Positions 1 to 5,636 of a stretch of DNA of 8,313 nt are shown in pieces. Below the pieces are notes generated by a model. The model made no database searches, was not told the origin of the DNA, and saw nothing but the letters and a program-made list of their open reading frames with translations. The stretch comes from DASYAN01 sp036501345 (GTDB lineage Bacteria; Chloroflexota; Ktedonobacteria; Ktedonobacterales; Ktedonobacteraceae). Both the position numbers and the translations under genes were made by a program. Every line of letters starts with the position of its first letter. The first letter of the stretch is position 1. The stretch covers positions 1 to 8,313 of the forward strand of contig DASYAN010000105.1 in the NCBI GenBank assembly GCA_036501345.1, read 5' to 3'.

Positions 1-467
1 GCGAGTGGTGCTGGGAAGAAAGAGCAAGCGCCTATGATGCACACTGGGTGAAAGAACAAGATAAAATCATCGCGCAAGAGAGAGCGCGGATTGTACGATC
101 CGGATTCGCAATTCAGCACAAACGTATTCAAGAATTGGACAAAATTACACAAGAACTTATTGCCATGGCCTCTGAAGCGGACAAAGTGTGGATACCAGGA
201 CAAAAGGTTTTCTGGAATGGCAAGAATGCAGAATTAATTGACACTATCACCTTTAATCACCAGTTGTACGCACTTATTCGGAAGTACTTAGGAGATATTG
301 CATCTGAAATGGGAGAGAGAAAACAGAAGATAGAGATTGATGAGACAGGTGAGATTGAACAGGACTCAAAAGTGTTGCATGACCTTTGCATGCATGCCCT
401 TGAACCGTTCCCTGAAGCAAAGTATGCCCTAGCAGATGCTCTTATGAAATTTGAGGAAAGCAAATAG
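1..467 (+). CDS. Phage terminase small-subunit-like protein, 5' end cut by window
   Basis: The frame is open to the left edge, so the GTG at 48 is probably internal and the gene begins outside the window. Just before that GTG the frame reads EWCWEERASAYDAHW. This matches the W-x-x-R-a-x-a-y-D signature I associate with phage small terminase proteins, where it follows the N-terminal helix-turn-helix. A long charged helix follows, and near the C-terminus the segment LGDIASEMGERKQKIEI resembles the usual 'iA.ElGe.kqk.Ev' ending of these proteins. The family recognises packaging sites on phage DNA and recruits the large terminase. No large terminase or capsid gene is visible. The gene converges on the minus-strand block, separated by a hairpin. 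The HTH itself lies outside the window, so the family call rests on the C-terminal two-thirds. Confidence 0.65.
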   Translation, partial: EWCWEERASAYDAHWVKEQDKIIAQERARIVRSGFAIQHKRIQELDKITQELIAMASEADKVWIPGQKVFWNGKNAELIDTITFNHQLYALIRKYLGDIASEMGERKQKIEIDETGEIEQDSKVLHDLCMHALEPFPEAKYALADALMKFEESK

Positions 468-476
468 AAATACCAA

Positions 477-503
477 TGGCCCTACCTCACACGGATAGGG
501 CCA
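477..503. terminator. Hairpin between convergent genes, probable terminator
   Basis: TGGCCCTA (477-484) and TAGGGCCA (496-503) form a perfect 8-bp stem with an 11-nt loop. A CC/GG pair inside the loop can extend the stem past one bulged A. It lies 10 nt after the TerS-like stop codon and is followed on the plus strand by a short T-tract (AAACATTTT). It also lies downstream of the minus-strand 71-residue gene and could serve both directions, although the minus-side T-tract is broken. The rest of 504-579 shows only a weak AAGCAA/TTGCTT hairpin (559-573) and the 10-bp palindrome GCTTGCAAGC (570-579). Confidence 0.55.
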
Positions 504-579
504 AACATTTTGCATCCACTAACCAAAGGAGTCAACACCACAACTCCATTATAGCTTTAAGCAATACTTGCTTGCAAGC

Positions 580-795
580 TTATGATGCAAGAGGTTTAGA
601 ACTTCCAGGTGTTGAGTCGAGATACTCTTGCAGTTCCCTCGACTCCTCTTCGTCTAAGCTCATAATCCGAATACGAGGGCCGTGCACAATCACAATATCC
701 CTGTGTCTAGGCAAGAAGACTACCCGCCCTATAGAACCTTCAAGCCTATTGATATGACGTATCTCGCTATAGATGACTGATACTTTCTTATTCAT
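580..795 (-). CDS. 71-residue protein of unknown function, coupled to rep
   Basis: I do not recognise this protein. The chosen start is the ATG at 795, because a GGGGGA Shine-Dalgarno lies just before it; a GTG at 807 is also in frame. The start overlaps the end of the primase-helicase gene by 8 nt (ATGAATAA, where TAA is the rep stop), the usual sign of translational coupling. The N-terminal 45 residues alternate hydrophobic and charged residues as in a beta-rich fold (GRVVFLPRHRDIVIVHGPRI). This is followed by an acidic helix (SLDEEESRELQEYL) and a short serine/proline tail. There is no signal peptide, membrane segment or cysteine pair. Its position makes a role in replication or its control likely, but nothing in the sequence shows which. 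Confidence 0.6.
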   Translation of the reverse strand: MNKKVSVIYSEIRHINRLEGSIGRVVFLPRHRDIVIVHGPRIRIMSLDEEESRELQEYLDSTPGSSKPLAS

Positions 796-3700
796 GATTT
801 CCCCCACATATCCAATGTGTCACATTCCAAACTTCTTTTAACTTGCCACAAACAGGACAAACAATCGGAGGGAGACGGTTTGTTGACGATTGTTGACGAC
901 GTGTTGACGACGTTTCAGAAGTATCGTCAACAACTTCAAACAGCTTCACAGGCTCATCTACAGACTTTGTTGACGATGTTGACGATAAATTGCCCCTATT
1001 ACCTTCTATAGGGATACCTATACCCCCTTTGATATCCACATTGTCTGTGTGTGTTGTGTCCGGTTTTTGAAAGGTGGTAGTGGTATCTATATGCGCGTTA
1101 ATTACCGAATCGTCGTCAACATCGTCAACAGTGGTATCTGAAGCCTCTTCTGAAGCTGGTTTATCTTGTTGACGACGTTCAAAAAGTATCGTCAACATAT
1201 CGTCAACATCGTCAACAAACAGCATCGAATCGTTGTTCTTAGAATCGTCTTCTATGATTGGATCGTCATCTCTACGATGTCTTAAGCCTAATAGCCCTCT
1301 ATCAACCTTATTCTCTTTGAACGTGTTACGTTCGCGTTTATGTGTAATTCCTCTTCTCATCTCGACTAACTCACTAGACATTTTTGCCTTGCCAAGTGGC
1401 TTGTTCCCTGACTCTGTGCAATACTCCTTATATTCCTTATAAAGATCTGAAGTAAACATAATAGGTGCTGTAAGATCTATTATGTACTGCTCATCAATAA
1501 ACGACTTTAATGGATTATTAGCCATGGCCATGGCATTGATTGTCTGTTTCATCGTTCCAGATAGTGGATAGTACCCGATCTTTAGAGCTGCTTTTGCTAG
1601 CCTGATGCAACTGGATGCAAATCCTCCAAGCTCAGGAGCAAAGCGACCACCCATGTGGATATCTCTCTTTTCCTTTGGGATTGTTTCGCCAACGAGCAAG
1701 GGCACTAGCCTTTCTTTTATGGCTCCTGTGGTGTCTTTGTACTCAGGACGTTCATTCATAGCCATAAAAATCTTAGGTCCCCACCGATTTTTTAGCTCAT
1801 CATCTTTGCATATACCTCGCATTTCAACACCGCTATGGGCGGTCATGTTCTTGAAATTTTCTTCACTTCGAAGTGATTCGGCGGGTAACTCATCAACGCA
1901 CACAATACGCTTTTTGTTCTGTATAAACCGTGTTCGCTTGCCTTCTAACTCAACATCAAAAAGCGTCTTACCTGAATACTGTCCCTCTTCTATCCCACAT
2001 GTCAGGTTAGCGAGGTCCAGTGCTTTGGATTTTCCTGTACGAGGAGCTCCAATAAGGGCACATGCAAAGTGCATTTTTGTATCTCCAATAAGGGACAATC
2101 CGATATGCACCATAAAGTTCTGCCTTGCGTACTTATCAGGGAATAGTGTTTTGAGGAATTTACATATGATTGGCCATTTTCCGTGCTCATCGTATGCATA
2201 GGGCAAACAGTAGGTTAGCTCGTCTGACTTATCGTGTGCTTTTAACTCCCCTGTATTTATGTCGAGCGTGCCGTTCTTGAAATTGATGAGGCTGGAGCTT
2301 TGTTTGAATGATCGGACGCAATGGATACATGCTAGCCTGACAACGCCGTCAAGGTCGCTGATTTTGTCAATGATCATTTCTTTGCTAAGCATGATGTCCC
2401 TGACAATCCGGTCCAGTGAAACACACGATCGCTTTTGAGCTTCGACATCTTGCATATCTTGCCAGTGCGTGCCGTTCCATTGGTACCAGATTGATGTTAG
2501 AGCATTGTACGCCCACGTATCACCGTACTGTGATGCAAAGTCATCAGCAAGGGCATCTAGCGACGTTCCTGGTTGCTCCTCAAAGCTTTCCATCGCTATC
2601 TTTTTACGAGCTTCCTTGATCGCTTCCTGTAAGTGGTTTTGATTAATGTCCTTTCCAAATTTATCCTTGATACGCTTTAAGTAGATGTTAGCCTCAAATT
2701 TAGGCATACGAGCAAGGATATGGGCATTTCGCATGATAGCATCATGGTCGAGATCTTCAATTGCTTTGTCTAGATCAGAGGTATCTACTGTCTCATCTTG
2801 ATCCTTAAGAGGCTCCGTATTCTTGCCATAGTTTGGGTCATAGGTGCCGTTGCATCCTTCAATCGCTATTTGAATTGTTCCCTCTCCATAGATTTCGCCA
2901 GTACGTGCTTTTCTATCCCATTTGTCCCTCATGAGTCCAGATTGTCTGAATAGGCTATCCATGCGAGACGGGTCCTTGCCAGTCCAGAAGGCAAGGAAAT
3001 TGCAGAGTGCGAGATCTGCAGATGACCAGTCGGTACCAACATCTCCATACCAGAGTCGTGTAAATTCAGCTCCATTTTTCTGAGATGCCATGATCATTTG
3101 AATGAGTGCATCATCAGGCAGATCATTAGGGCTAACACGTGGGTTTGATTTGAGGTATTCTTTCCCATTCTTGGCTGATTCTTGAATCTCATTTTGCAGA
3201 TATGCAGCTGCTTCTTGTATCAACTGGGTTAACTTGGCATTTTCCTTGCGAACTGGATAGTTCCCATTGGTATAGGGCTCTAACCAGCGTCTGAGGTGTC
3301 CATCTTTCAAGAAATCAGCGTCTTCTTTATCGGGGTTTGTCGGTCGGTATGTCCCTGGAAAGGACAAGATTCGGCTGATATCGAATCCTTCCAGGTCCAT
3401 AACGATGCTAGCTCCTTGGCAGAGTCGGTTAAATTCAGGCAAAATCAGCGACTTGACGACGCGTGCAACTGCACCATTCAAACATGTGGATATCTCAGAA
3501 GGGCTATGAGCAGGTATTTCTATTTGGACAATGGGCAATACGATATGGCTACCTGCTCCAGTGTCCTCTATAGGGTGATCCAGTTCACAGAGTCCTATAG
3601 ATGCGAGGTAGTGAACAAGTCTGTGGGCAATGGCATGGGCCATATGTGGGGCTTTAGGATATTCAAAGTCTAGGGGGACATTGCGAATGAATTGAATATC

Positions 3701-4090
3701 CTGATTAGTAGCCTTCTTGGGATAGGAATAGTTGCCATCTTTGCTCGTCCAGATGGCTGTACCTTCAAAAGGCGGGTTTACTTGAGTCCATATGGCATCT
3801 TGATCTGCTACACACGCTTTTGATGCGTTGCAATATCGAAGTGTTGTTTTCTGTTTCCCTGACTTTTCATCTATGATGGGAGCGCCTGTATCCTTGTCTG
3901 TCATCAGGTGCTTTTGAAAAGATCGAGGATAGTCAGGTGGTAGTCCACAGAATGCCAGTGCTGCGATATACATTTTATGGTCATACTTGGGATTTTCATC
4001 CTCAATTTCAACATCAAATGGGTCAATGTCCGGTGCTTGTTGAGACATTGTGTCATCTATGGTATTATGGTACTCAGGTGTTGCTACCAT
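788..4090 (-). CDS. Primase-polymerase / SF3 helicase replication protein
   Basis: This is a multidomain replication initiator of about 1,100 residues (numbering from ATG 4090). The N-terminal half looks like an archaeo-eukaryotic primase domain: VPLDFEY (about 138-144) sits where the metal-binding acidic motif falls, followed by TGAGSHIVLPI (about 177-187) and a conserved SRILSFPGTYRP (about 239-250). Around 346-391, LWYGDVGTD...LAFWTGKDPSRMDSLFRQSGLMRDKW is typical of the helical domain after such primases. The SF3 helicase follows: Walker A GAPRTGKS (681-688), Walker B RIVCVDE (728-734), sensor KIFMAMNE (773-780) and a likely arginine finger R794. A winged-helix-like region (about 864-915) comes next, then a low-complexity acidic/serine tail. 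The protein ends in CPVC...WICGGNH, a possible CCCH zinc knuckle. The frame opens at a TTG at 4138, but that region carries the antisense promoter; ATG 4090 has only a weak TTAGG SD, and ATG 4048 is a third option. The 3' end carries the iterons. Confidence 0.9.
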   Translation of the reverse strand: MVATPEYHNTIDDTMSQQAPDIDPFDVEIEDENPKYDHKMYIAALAFCGLPPDYPRSFQKHLMTDKDTGAPIIDEKSGKQKTTLRYCNASKACVADQDAIWTQVNPPFEGTAIWTSKDGNYSYPKKATNQDIQFIRNVPLDFEYPKAPHMAHAIAHRLVHYLASIGLCELDHPIEDTGAGSHIVLPIVQIEIPAHSPSEISTCLNGAVARVVKSLILPEFNRLCQGASIVMDLEGFDISRILSFPGTYRPTNPDKEDADFLKDGHLRRWLEPYTNGNYPVRKENAKLTQLIQEAAAYLQNEIQESAKNGKEYLKSNPRVSPNDLPDDALIQMIMASQKNGAEFTRLWYGDVGTDWSSADLALCNFLAFWTGKDPSRMDSLFRQSGLMRDKWDRKARTGEIYGEGTIQIAIEGCNGTYDPNYGKNTEPLKDQDETVDTSDLDKAIEDLDHDAIMRNAHILARMPKFEANIYLKRIKDKFGKDINQNHLQEAIKEARKKIAMESFEEQPGTSLDALADDFASQYGDTWAYNALTSIWYQWNGTHWQDMQDVEAQKRSCVSLDRIVRDIMLSKEMIIDKISDLDGVVRLACIHCVRSFKQSSSLINFKNGTLDINTGELKAHDKSDELTYCLPYAYDEHGKWPIICKFLKTLFPDKYARQNFMVHIGLSLIGDTKMHFACALIGAPRTGKSKALDLANLTCGIEEGQYSGKTLFDVELEGKRTRFIQNKKRIVCVDELPAESLRSEENFKNMTAHSGVEMRGICKDDELKNRWGPKIFMAMNERPEYKDTTGAIKERLVPLLVGETIPKEKRDIHMGGRFAPELGGFASSCIRLAKAALKIGYYPLSGTMKQTINAMAMANNPLKSFIDEQYIIDLTAPIMFTSDLYKEYKEYCTESGNKPLGKAKMSSELVEMRRGITHKRERNTFKENKVDRGLLGLRHRRDDDPIIEDDSKNNDSMLFVDDVDDMLTILFERRQQDKPASEEASDTTVDDVDDDSVINAHIDTTTTFQKPDTTHTDNVDIKGGIGIPIEGNRGNLSSTSSTKSVDEPVKLFEVVDDTSETSSTRRQQSSTNRLPPIVCPVCGKLKEVWNVTHWICGGNHE
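882..985 (+). repeat. Iteron cluster A: six GTTGACGA octamers
   Basis: Exact GTTGACGA copies lie at 882-889, 892-899, 903-910, 969-976 and 978-985. One inverted copy, TCGTCAAC, lies at 924-931. Offsets from the outer edge are 0, 10, 21, 42, 87 and 96. Spacing of 9-11 bp between neighbours, about one helical turn, would place adjacent protein-binding sites on one face of the DNA. The pair at 903-931 forms a dyad (GTTGACGA, 13 bp, TCGTCAAC). The cluster lies inside the coding sequence of the primase-helicase tail. Confidence 0.85.
1113..1216 (-). repeat. Iteron cluster B: mirror image of cluster A
   Basis: TCGTCAAC copies lie at 1113-1120, 1122-1129, 1189-1196, 1200-1207 and 1209-1216. One GTTGACGA lies at 1168-1175. 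Measured from the outer edge at 1216, the offsets are 0, 9, 20, 41, 87 and 96, almost the same as cluster A. Orientation is mirrored copy for copy. The segment between the third and fifth octamers also keeps AAACAGCTTCA-like sequence in both clusters, so B looks like an old inverted duplication of A, not a chance set of motifs. The 1168-1196 dyad matches the 903-931 dyad at most positions. Confidence 0.85.
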
Positions 4091-4117
4091 TTGCCTAAGT
4101 CTTTCTACCACCAATCT

Positions 4118-4175
4118 GACACATCTAAACTTTGACAACTCTTCGAATTGCGCCTATAATTACTTTAGATGTGTC
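4118..4175. repeat. 12-bp perfect inverted repeat flanking the antisense promoter
   Basis: GACACATCTAAA (4118-4129) is exactly complementary to TTTAGATGTGTC (4164-4175), with 34 bp between. The left arm ends 2 bp upstream of the -35 box of the plus-strand promoter, and the right arm covers its predicted start point. In DNA it could be a paired operator, for which the adjacent RHH protein is the natural candidate. In the rep mRNA the arms could form a hairpin ending 27 nt upstream of ATG 4090. The sequence alone does not decide between the two. Confidence 0.75.
4132..4160 (+). promoter_or_regulatory. Perfect-consensus sigma70 promoter, antisense to rep leader
   Basis: TTGACA (4132-4137), a 17-bp spacer and TATAAT (4155-4160) match the vegetative consensus at every position with optimal spacing. 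It faces away from the primase-helicase gene and toward the 3' end of the repressor gene. No plausible plus-strand gene lies downstream, so its product is most likely a short untranslated RNA. The predicted start is about 4167. Confidence 0.8.
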
Positions 4176-4260
4176 GCTTTTAGTGGCGTATCGGGAAACC
4201 TTTACAGGTTTATTGAGCCAGCTTATGATTCTCAGGTCAGGCTGGCTCAATGTCGTTTTA
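4167..4260 (+). ncRNA. Putative countertranscribed (antisense) RNA against rep leader
   Basis: The RNA would start about 7 nt after the perfect -10 box and run antisense to the untranslated leader of the primase-helicase mRNA. Its core is an 11-bp perfect stem, ATTGAGCCAGC (4212-4222) with GCTGGCTCAAT (4241-4251). The 18-nt loop contains CUCA, which fits the YUNR U-turn pattern of antisense-RNA kissing loops. GTCGTTTTA after the stem is a modest T-tract, so the hairpin may also be the terminator, giving an RNA of about 95 nt. Plasmid copy-control RNAs (RNAII of pMV158, CopA of R1) have this position, size and shape. The exact 3' end is uncertain. Confidence 0.6.
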
Positions 4261-4273
4261 TAAAGGTCTCCCG
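4192..4273 (-). promoter_or_regulatory. Long leader hairpin in the rep mRNA
   Basis: An outer 13-bp stem (4261-4273 with 4192-4204) encloses the 11-bp stem at 4212-4222/4241-4251. In the minus-strand RNA the outer stem is continuous, with one G-U pair. In the plus-strand RNA that pair becomes an A-C mismatch. The full structure is therefore better formed in the rep leader than in the antisense RNA. It lies between the leader ORF stop and the rep start. It is the likely antisense-RNA target and could act as an attenuator or translation switch. Confidence 0.6.
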
Positions 4274-4275
4274 CC

Positions 4276-4317
4276 TTACAACGTTTCACTGTTTCGTCCT
4301 AGTATCAAAATCTGCAC
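4276..4317 (-). CDS. Putative 13-residue leader peptide upstream of rep
   Basis: GTG 4317 begins a 13-codon ORF (MQILILGRNSETL) ending at TAA 4278-4276. An ideal SD, GGAGG, lies 7 nt before the start and 15 nt separate the start from the repressor stop, which is normal operon spacing. The SD lies partly within a small hairpin (ATAAC/GTTAT, 4321-4336). The stop codon is 2 nt before the base of the long leader hairpin, so a translating ribosome would disturb that stem. In plasmid R1 a leader peptide (tap) couples to repA translation in a comparable position, and a similar role is inferred here. The ORF is short enough that chance is a real alternative, but the SD is much better than the one before rep. 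Confidence 0.45.
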   Translation of the reverse strand: MQILILGRNSETL

Positions 4318-4332
4318 GATATAACCTCCGTG

Positions 4333-4512
4333 TTATGCTAATTCCCTCTTTTGAGACTCTTCCATTTCAAGAGCTTTGACTAGTAGATTTACAATCATCC
4401 GGTTGACGCTTCTGCATTTTGTTTGCTCCACGCGGTCTATCAGTTGCTGATAGATACCCTCTGGTATCCGGATGTGATTGTCGATTGCGGGGATTCCGCT
4501 TCCTTTTTTCAT
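4333..4512 (-). CDS. Ribbon-helix-helix (Arc/CopG-type) transcriptional repressor
   Basis: This 59-residue protein starts at ATG 4512, with AAAGGA 8 nt before it and a good promoter further upstream. A short beta strand, NHIRIPEGIY (12-21), is followed by helix A, QQLIDRVEQTK (22-32), the turn residues CRSVN, and helix B, RMIVNLLVKALEME (38-51). That is the full Arc/CopG ribbon-helix-helix pattern, and the protein has the size usual for this family. Such proteins act as dimers: paired strands read the DNA major groove and usually repress their own operon. Its place upstream of the rep leader, with an antisense promoter in that leader, resembles copG of pMV158. I infer control of its own promoter, the rep promoter, or both. 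A different frame is also open across 4367-4552, but that translation is basic and low in structure, and is rejected. Confidence 0.85.
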   Translation of the reverse strand: MKKGSGIPAIDNHIRIPEGIYQQLIDRVEQTKCRSVNRMIVNLLVKALEMEESQKRELA

Positions 4513-4530
4513 GGTCTCTATCCTTTTCTT

Positions 4531-4540
4531 TCGCTAGCGA
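4531..4540. promoter_or_regulatory. Palindrome TCGCTAGCGA in the repressor 5' UTR
   Basis: A perfect 10-bp palindrome lies between the -10 box and the SD of the RHH gene, about 6-15 nt into the predicted transcript. It is a candidate operator for autoregulation by the RHH dimer. Support is position and symmetry only. Confidence 0.35.
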
Positions 4541-4552
4541 TACTACTCCCAC

Positions 4553-4581
4553 ATTATAGGCTATGCACTGCCATTTTGCAA
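4553..4581 (-). promoter_or_regulatory. Promoter of the repressor-rep operon
   Basis: On the minus strand TTGCAA (4581-4576), a 17-bp spacer and TATAAT (4558-4553) give a near-consensus promoter. The start would be near 4546, leaving a 5' UTR of about 34 nt before the RHH ATG. No separate good promoter was seen before the primase-helicase, so this one may drive repressor, leader peptide, rep and the 71-residue gene. Confidence 0.65.
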
Positions 4582-4599
4582 CTCGTACGTTCCTACTCC

Positions 4600-4692
4600 A
4601 TAGTTGTCACCAGTCCCATTTTGGGAGTTTCTTCTGTACTATTCAATACTGGTGATAACTATACTGTACTTATGACTAATCACCACTAATCA
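4600..4692. repeat. Dyad and short direct repeats between integrase and repressor
   Basis: ATAGTTGTCACCAGT (4600-4614) pairs with ACTGGTGATAACTAT (4648-4662) over 15 positions with one mismatch, which is a G-U pair in one RNA strand. The 33-bp interval holds a small CCCA/TGGG hairpin (4615-4625). Beyond the right arm, ACTAATCA occurs twice 10 bp apart (4675-4682, 4685-4692), and CTGTACT occurs at 4634-4640 and 4664-4670. There is no T-tract for an intrinsic terminator on the minus strand. Operators of the repressor promoter or arm-type integrase sites are possible uses. Confidence 0.5.
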
Positions 4693-4705
4693 TCAATACT
4701 AGACA

Positions 4706-5635
4706 CTACTTCAGATTGTCGAGCAGAGATTGTCCGCCGGATCTTGCATCCTTGGCCTGGAACGCTCTCAAATAGTTCTCAGTTACGGTAACCGAAGTAT
4801 GGCCTAAGAGTCTGCTCAATTTAAAAATATCACCACCAGCTTTGAGGTAGTTGATACTGTACGTGTGCCGTGCAGTATGGCATGAGCATCGTACGCCTTT
4901 CACATGTGCCCATTGTCCAAGCTTCTTGAAGAGTTGAACTAGTCCTGAGAGTGTGAGAGGATCATGGGCGCGACTGAGAAACACCTCCTGGTGTTTAACC
5001 TTTGGCCTATATCTGGCAATGTATTTATGAAGCGCGGCACATGCAGCGTGTCCTAGTGGAACCTCACGCCATTTATTGCCCTTGCCATAAATCTTGAGAT
5101 AGGCGTCCTGTTTCAGCAGATGGACATTTTCAAGCGTGAGTCCTGTCAGCTCACTTGCACGCATGCCAGTATCAAACAAGCAACTGAGTATGGCCCTATC
5201 GCGAACTATCAGCTCTTCTGAATCTTCCTTCTTGCACGCTTCAAATAAGGCGCGTATCTGCTCATCGGTGAAAATTTCAATCACTTTGATATCGACTTTG
5301 ATTTTTGGGGCTTTTTTGAGCAGTTTGTCACTCACACTATCCTCGAGGTCCTCTTCATCAGTACACCATTTGATGAAAGTTTTAATCACCTGAAAATAGC
5401 CGTGTTGGGTATAGGTGGATATGGGCTTGCCAGTTTTGGGGTTAATTCTGATTTTGAGATATTCAGCGAATTGACGCAGGTGGATAACTTTCAGAGTATC
5501 AAGCGTGATACCTTGCCCTTCACACCATTCCGCAAAGATGTAAAGTTTGTGCAAATACCATTTTTGTGTATTTTTAGAGTGTGTAAGTATGTTGTAGGAA
5601 TAGGCTTCAATGGCATGCTTGATAGTTGTGGACAC
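4706..5635 (-). CDS. Tyrosine recombinase / integrase (first copy)
   Basis: This 309-residue tyrosine recombinase has a typical XerC-like length. An N-terminal SAM-like core-binding domain (about 3-95) precedes the catalytic domain. The catalytic set is complete: R159 (TGMRASEL), K185 (GKGNK), H253 and R256 (HTARH), H279 (LLGHTS) and nucleophile Y288 (TENYL). It cuts and rejoins DNA at attachment sites to integrate or excise the element. The start is GTG 5635, with GGGAGG 7 nt upstream; the SD is inside a hairpin described separately. The 5' end faces the tRNA-Thr gene and its truncated copy, the usual place for an integrase beside its att site. No clear promoter lies directly upstream, so read-through from the tRNA promoter is possible. 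It is clearly homologous to the second integrase in this window. Confidence 0.95.
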   Translation of the reverse strand: MSTTIKHAIEAYSYNILTHSKNTQKWYLHKLYIFAEWCEGQGITLDTLKVIHLRQFAEYLKIRINPKTGKPISTYTQHGYFQVIKTFIKWCTDEEDLEDSVSDKLLKKAPKIKVDIKVIEIFTDEQIRALFEACKKEDSEELIVRDRAILSCLFDTGMRASELTGLTLENVHLLKQDAYLKIYGKGNKWREVPLGHAACAALHKYIARYRPKVKHQEVFLSRAHDPLTLSGLVQLFKKLGQWAHVKGVRCSCHTARHTYSINYLKAGGDIFKLSRLLGHTSVTVTENYLRAFQAKDARSGGQSLLDNLK

Positions 5636-5636
5636 G

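Larger units (their letters stand above)
882..1216. other. Candidate bipartite iteron replication origin inside rep gene
   Basis: Two mirror-image clusters of six octamers flank a 127-bp spacer (986-1112). The spacer is not strongly AT-rich throughout, but it holds CTATAGGGATACCTATA-type sequence and an AT-richer stretch near 1085-1108. Two sets of iterons around a melting region, beside or inside the gene for an SF3-type initiator, is the layout known for SaPI-type satellite origins and for several phage and plasmid origins. By inference the encoded protein, or its winged helix, binds these repeats. No binding data can be drawn from the sequence alone. Confidence 0.6.

Noticed and set aside
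48..50. GTG as the true start of the TerS-like gene
   Set aside because: The frame continues upstream to the window edge with family-like sequence (WEERASAYD), so the real start lies outside.
882..1216. Regular short repeats as a CRISPR array
   Set aside because: The unit is only 8 bp, occurs in both orientations with irregular gaps, and lies within a coding gene. No cas gene is present.
4091..4138. TTG at 4138 as the primase-helicase start
   Set aside because: It has no SD, and the extra 16 residues overlap the antisense promoter and its inverted repeat. ATG 4090 is preferred, though not certain.
4167..4273. Structured RNA as a retron msr-msd
   Set aside because: No reverse transcriptase is encoded anywhere in the window, and the position in the rep leader fits an antisense control RNA better.
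4050..4379. Plus-strand frame of 109 residues downstream of the antisense promoter
   Set aside because: Its start lies upstream of the promoter inside the rep gene, it has no SD, and its composition is that of a shadow frame.
4367..4552. Minus-strand 61-residue frame over the repressor
   Set aside because: The product is basic and low-complexity, with no fold signal, whereas the overlapping frame at 4333-4512 has a clear RHH pattern, SD and promoter spacing.
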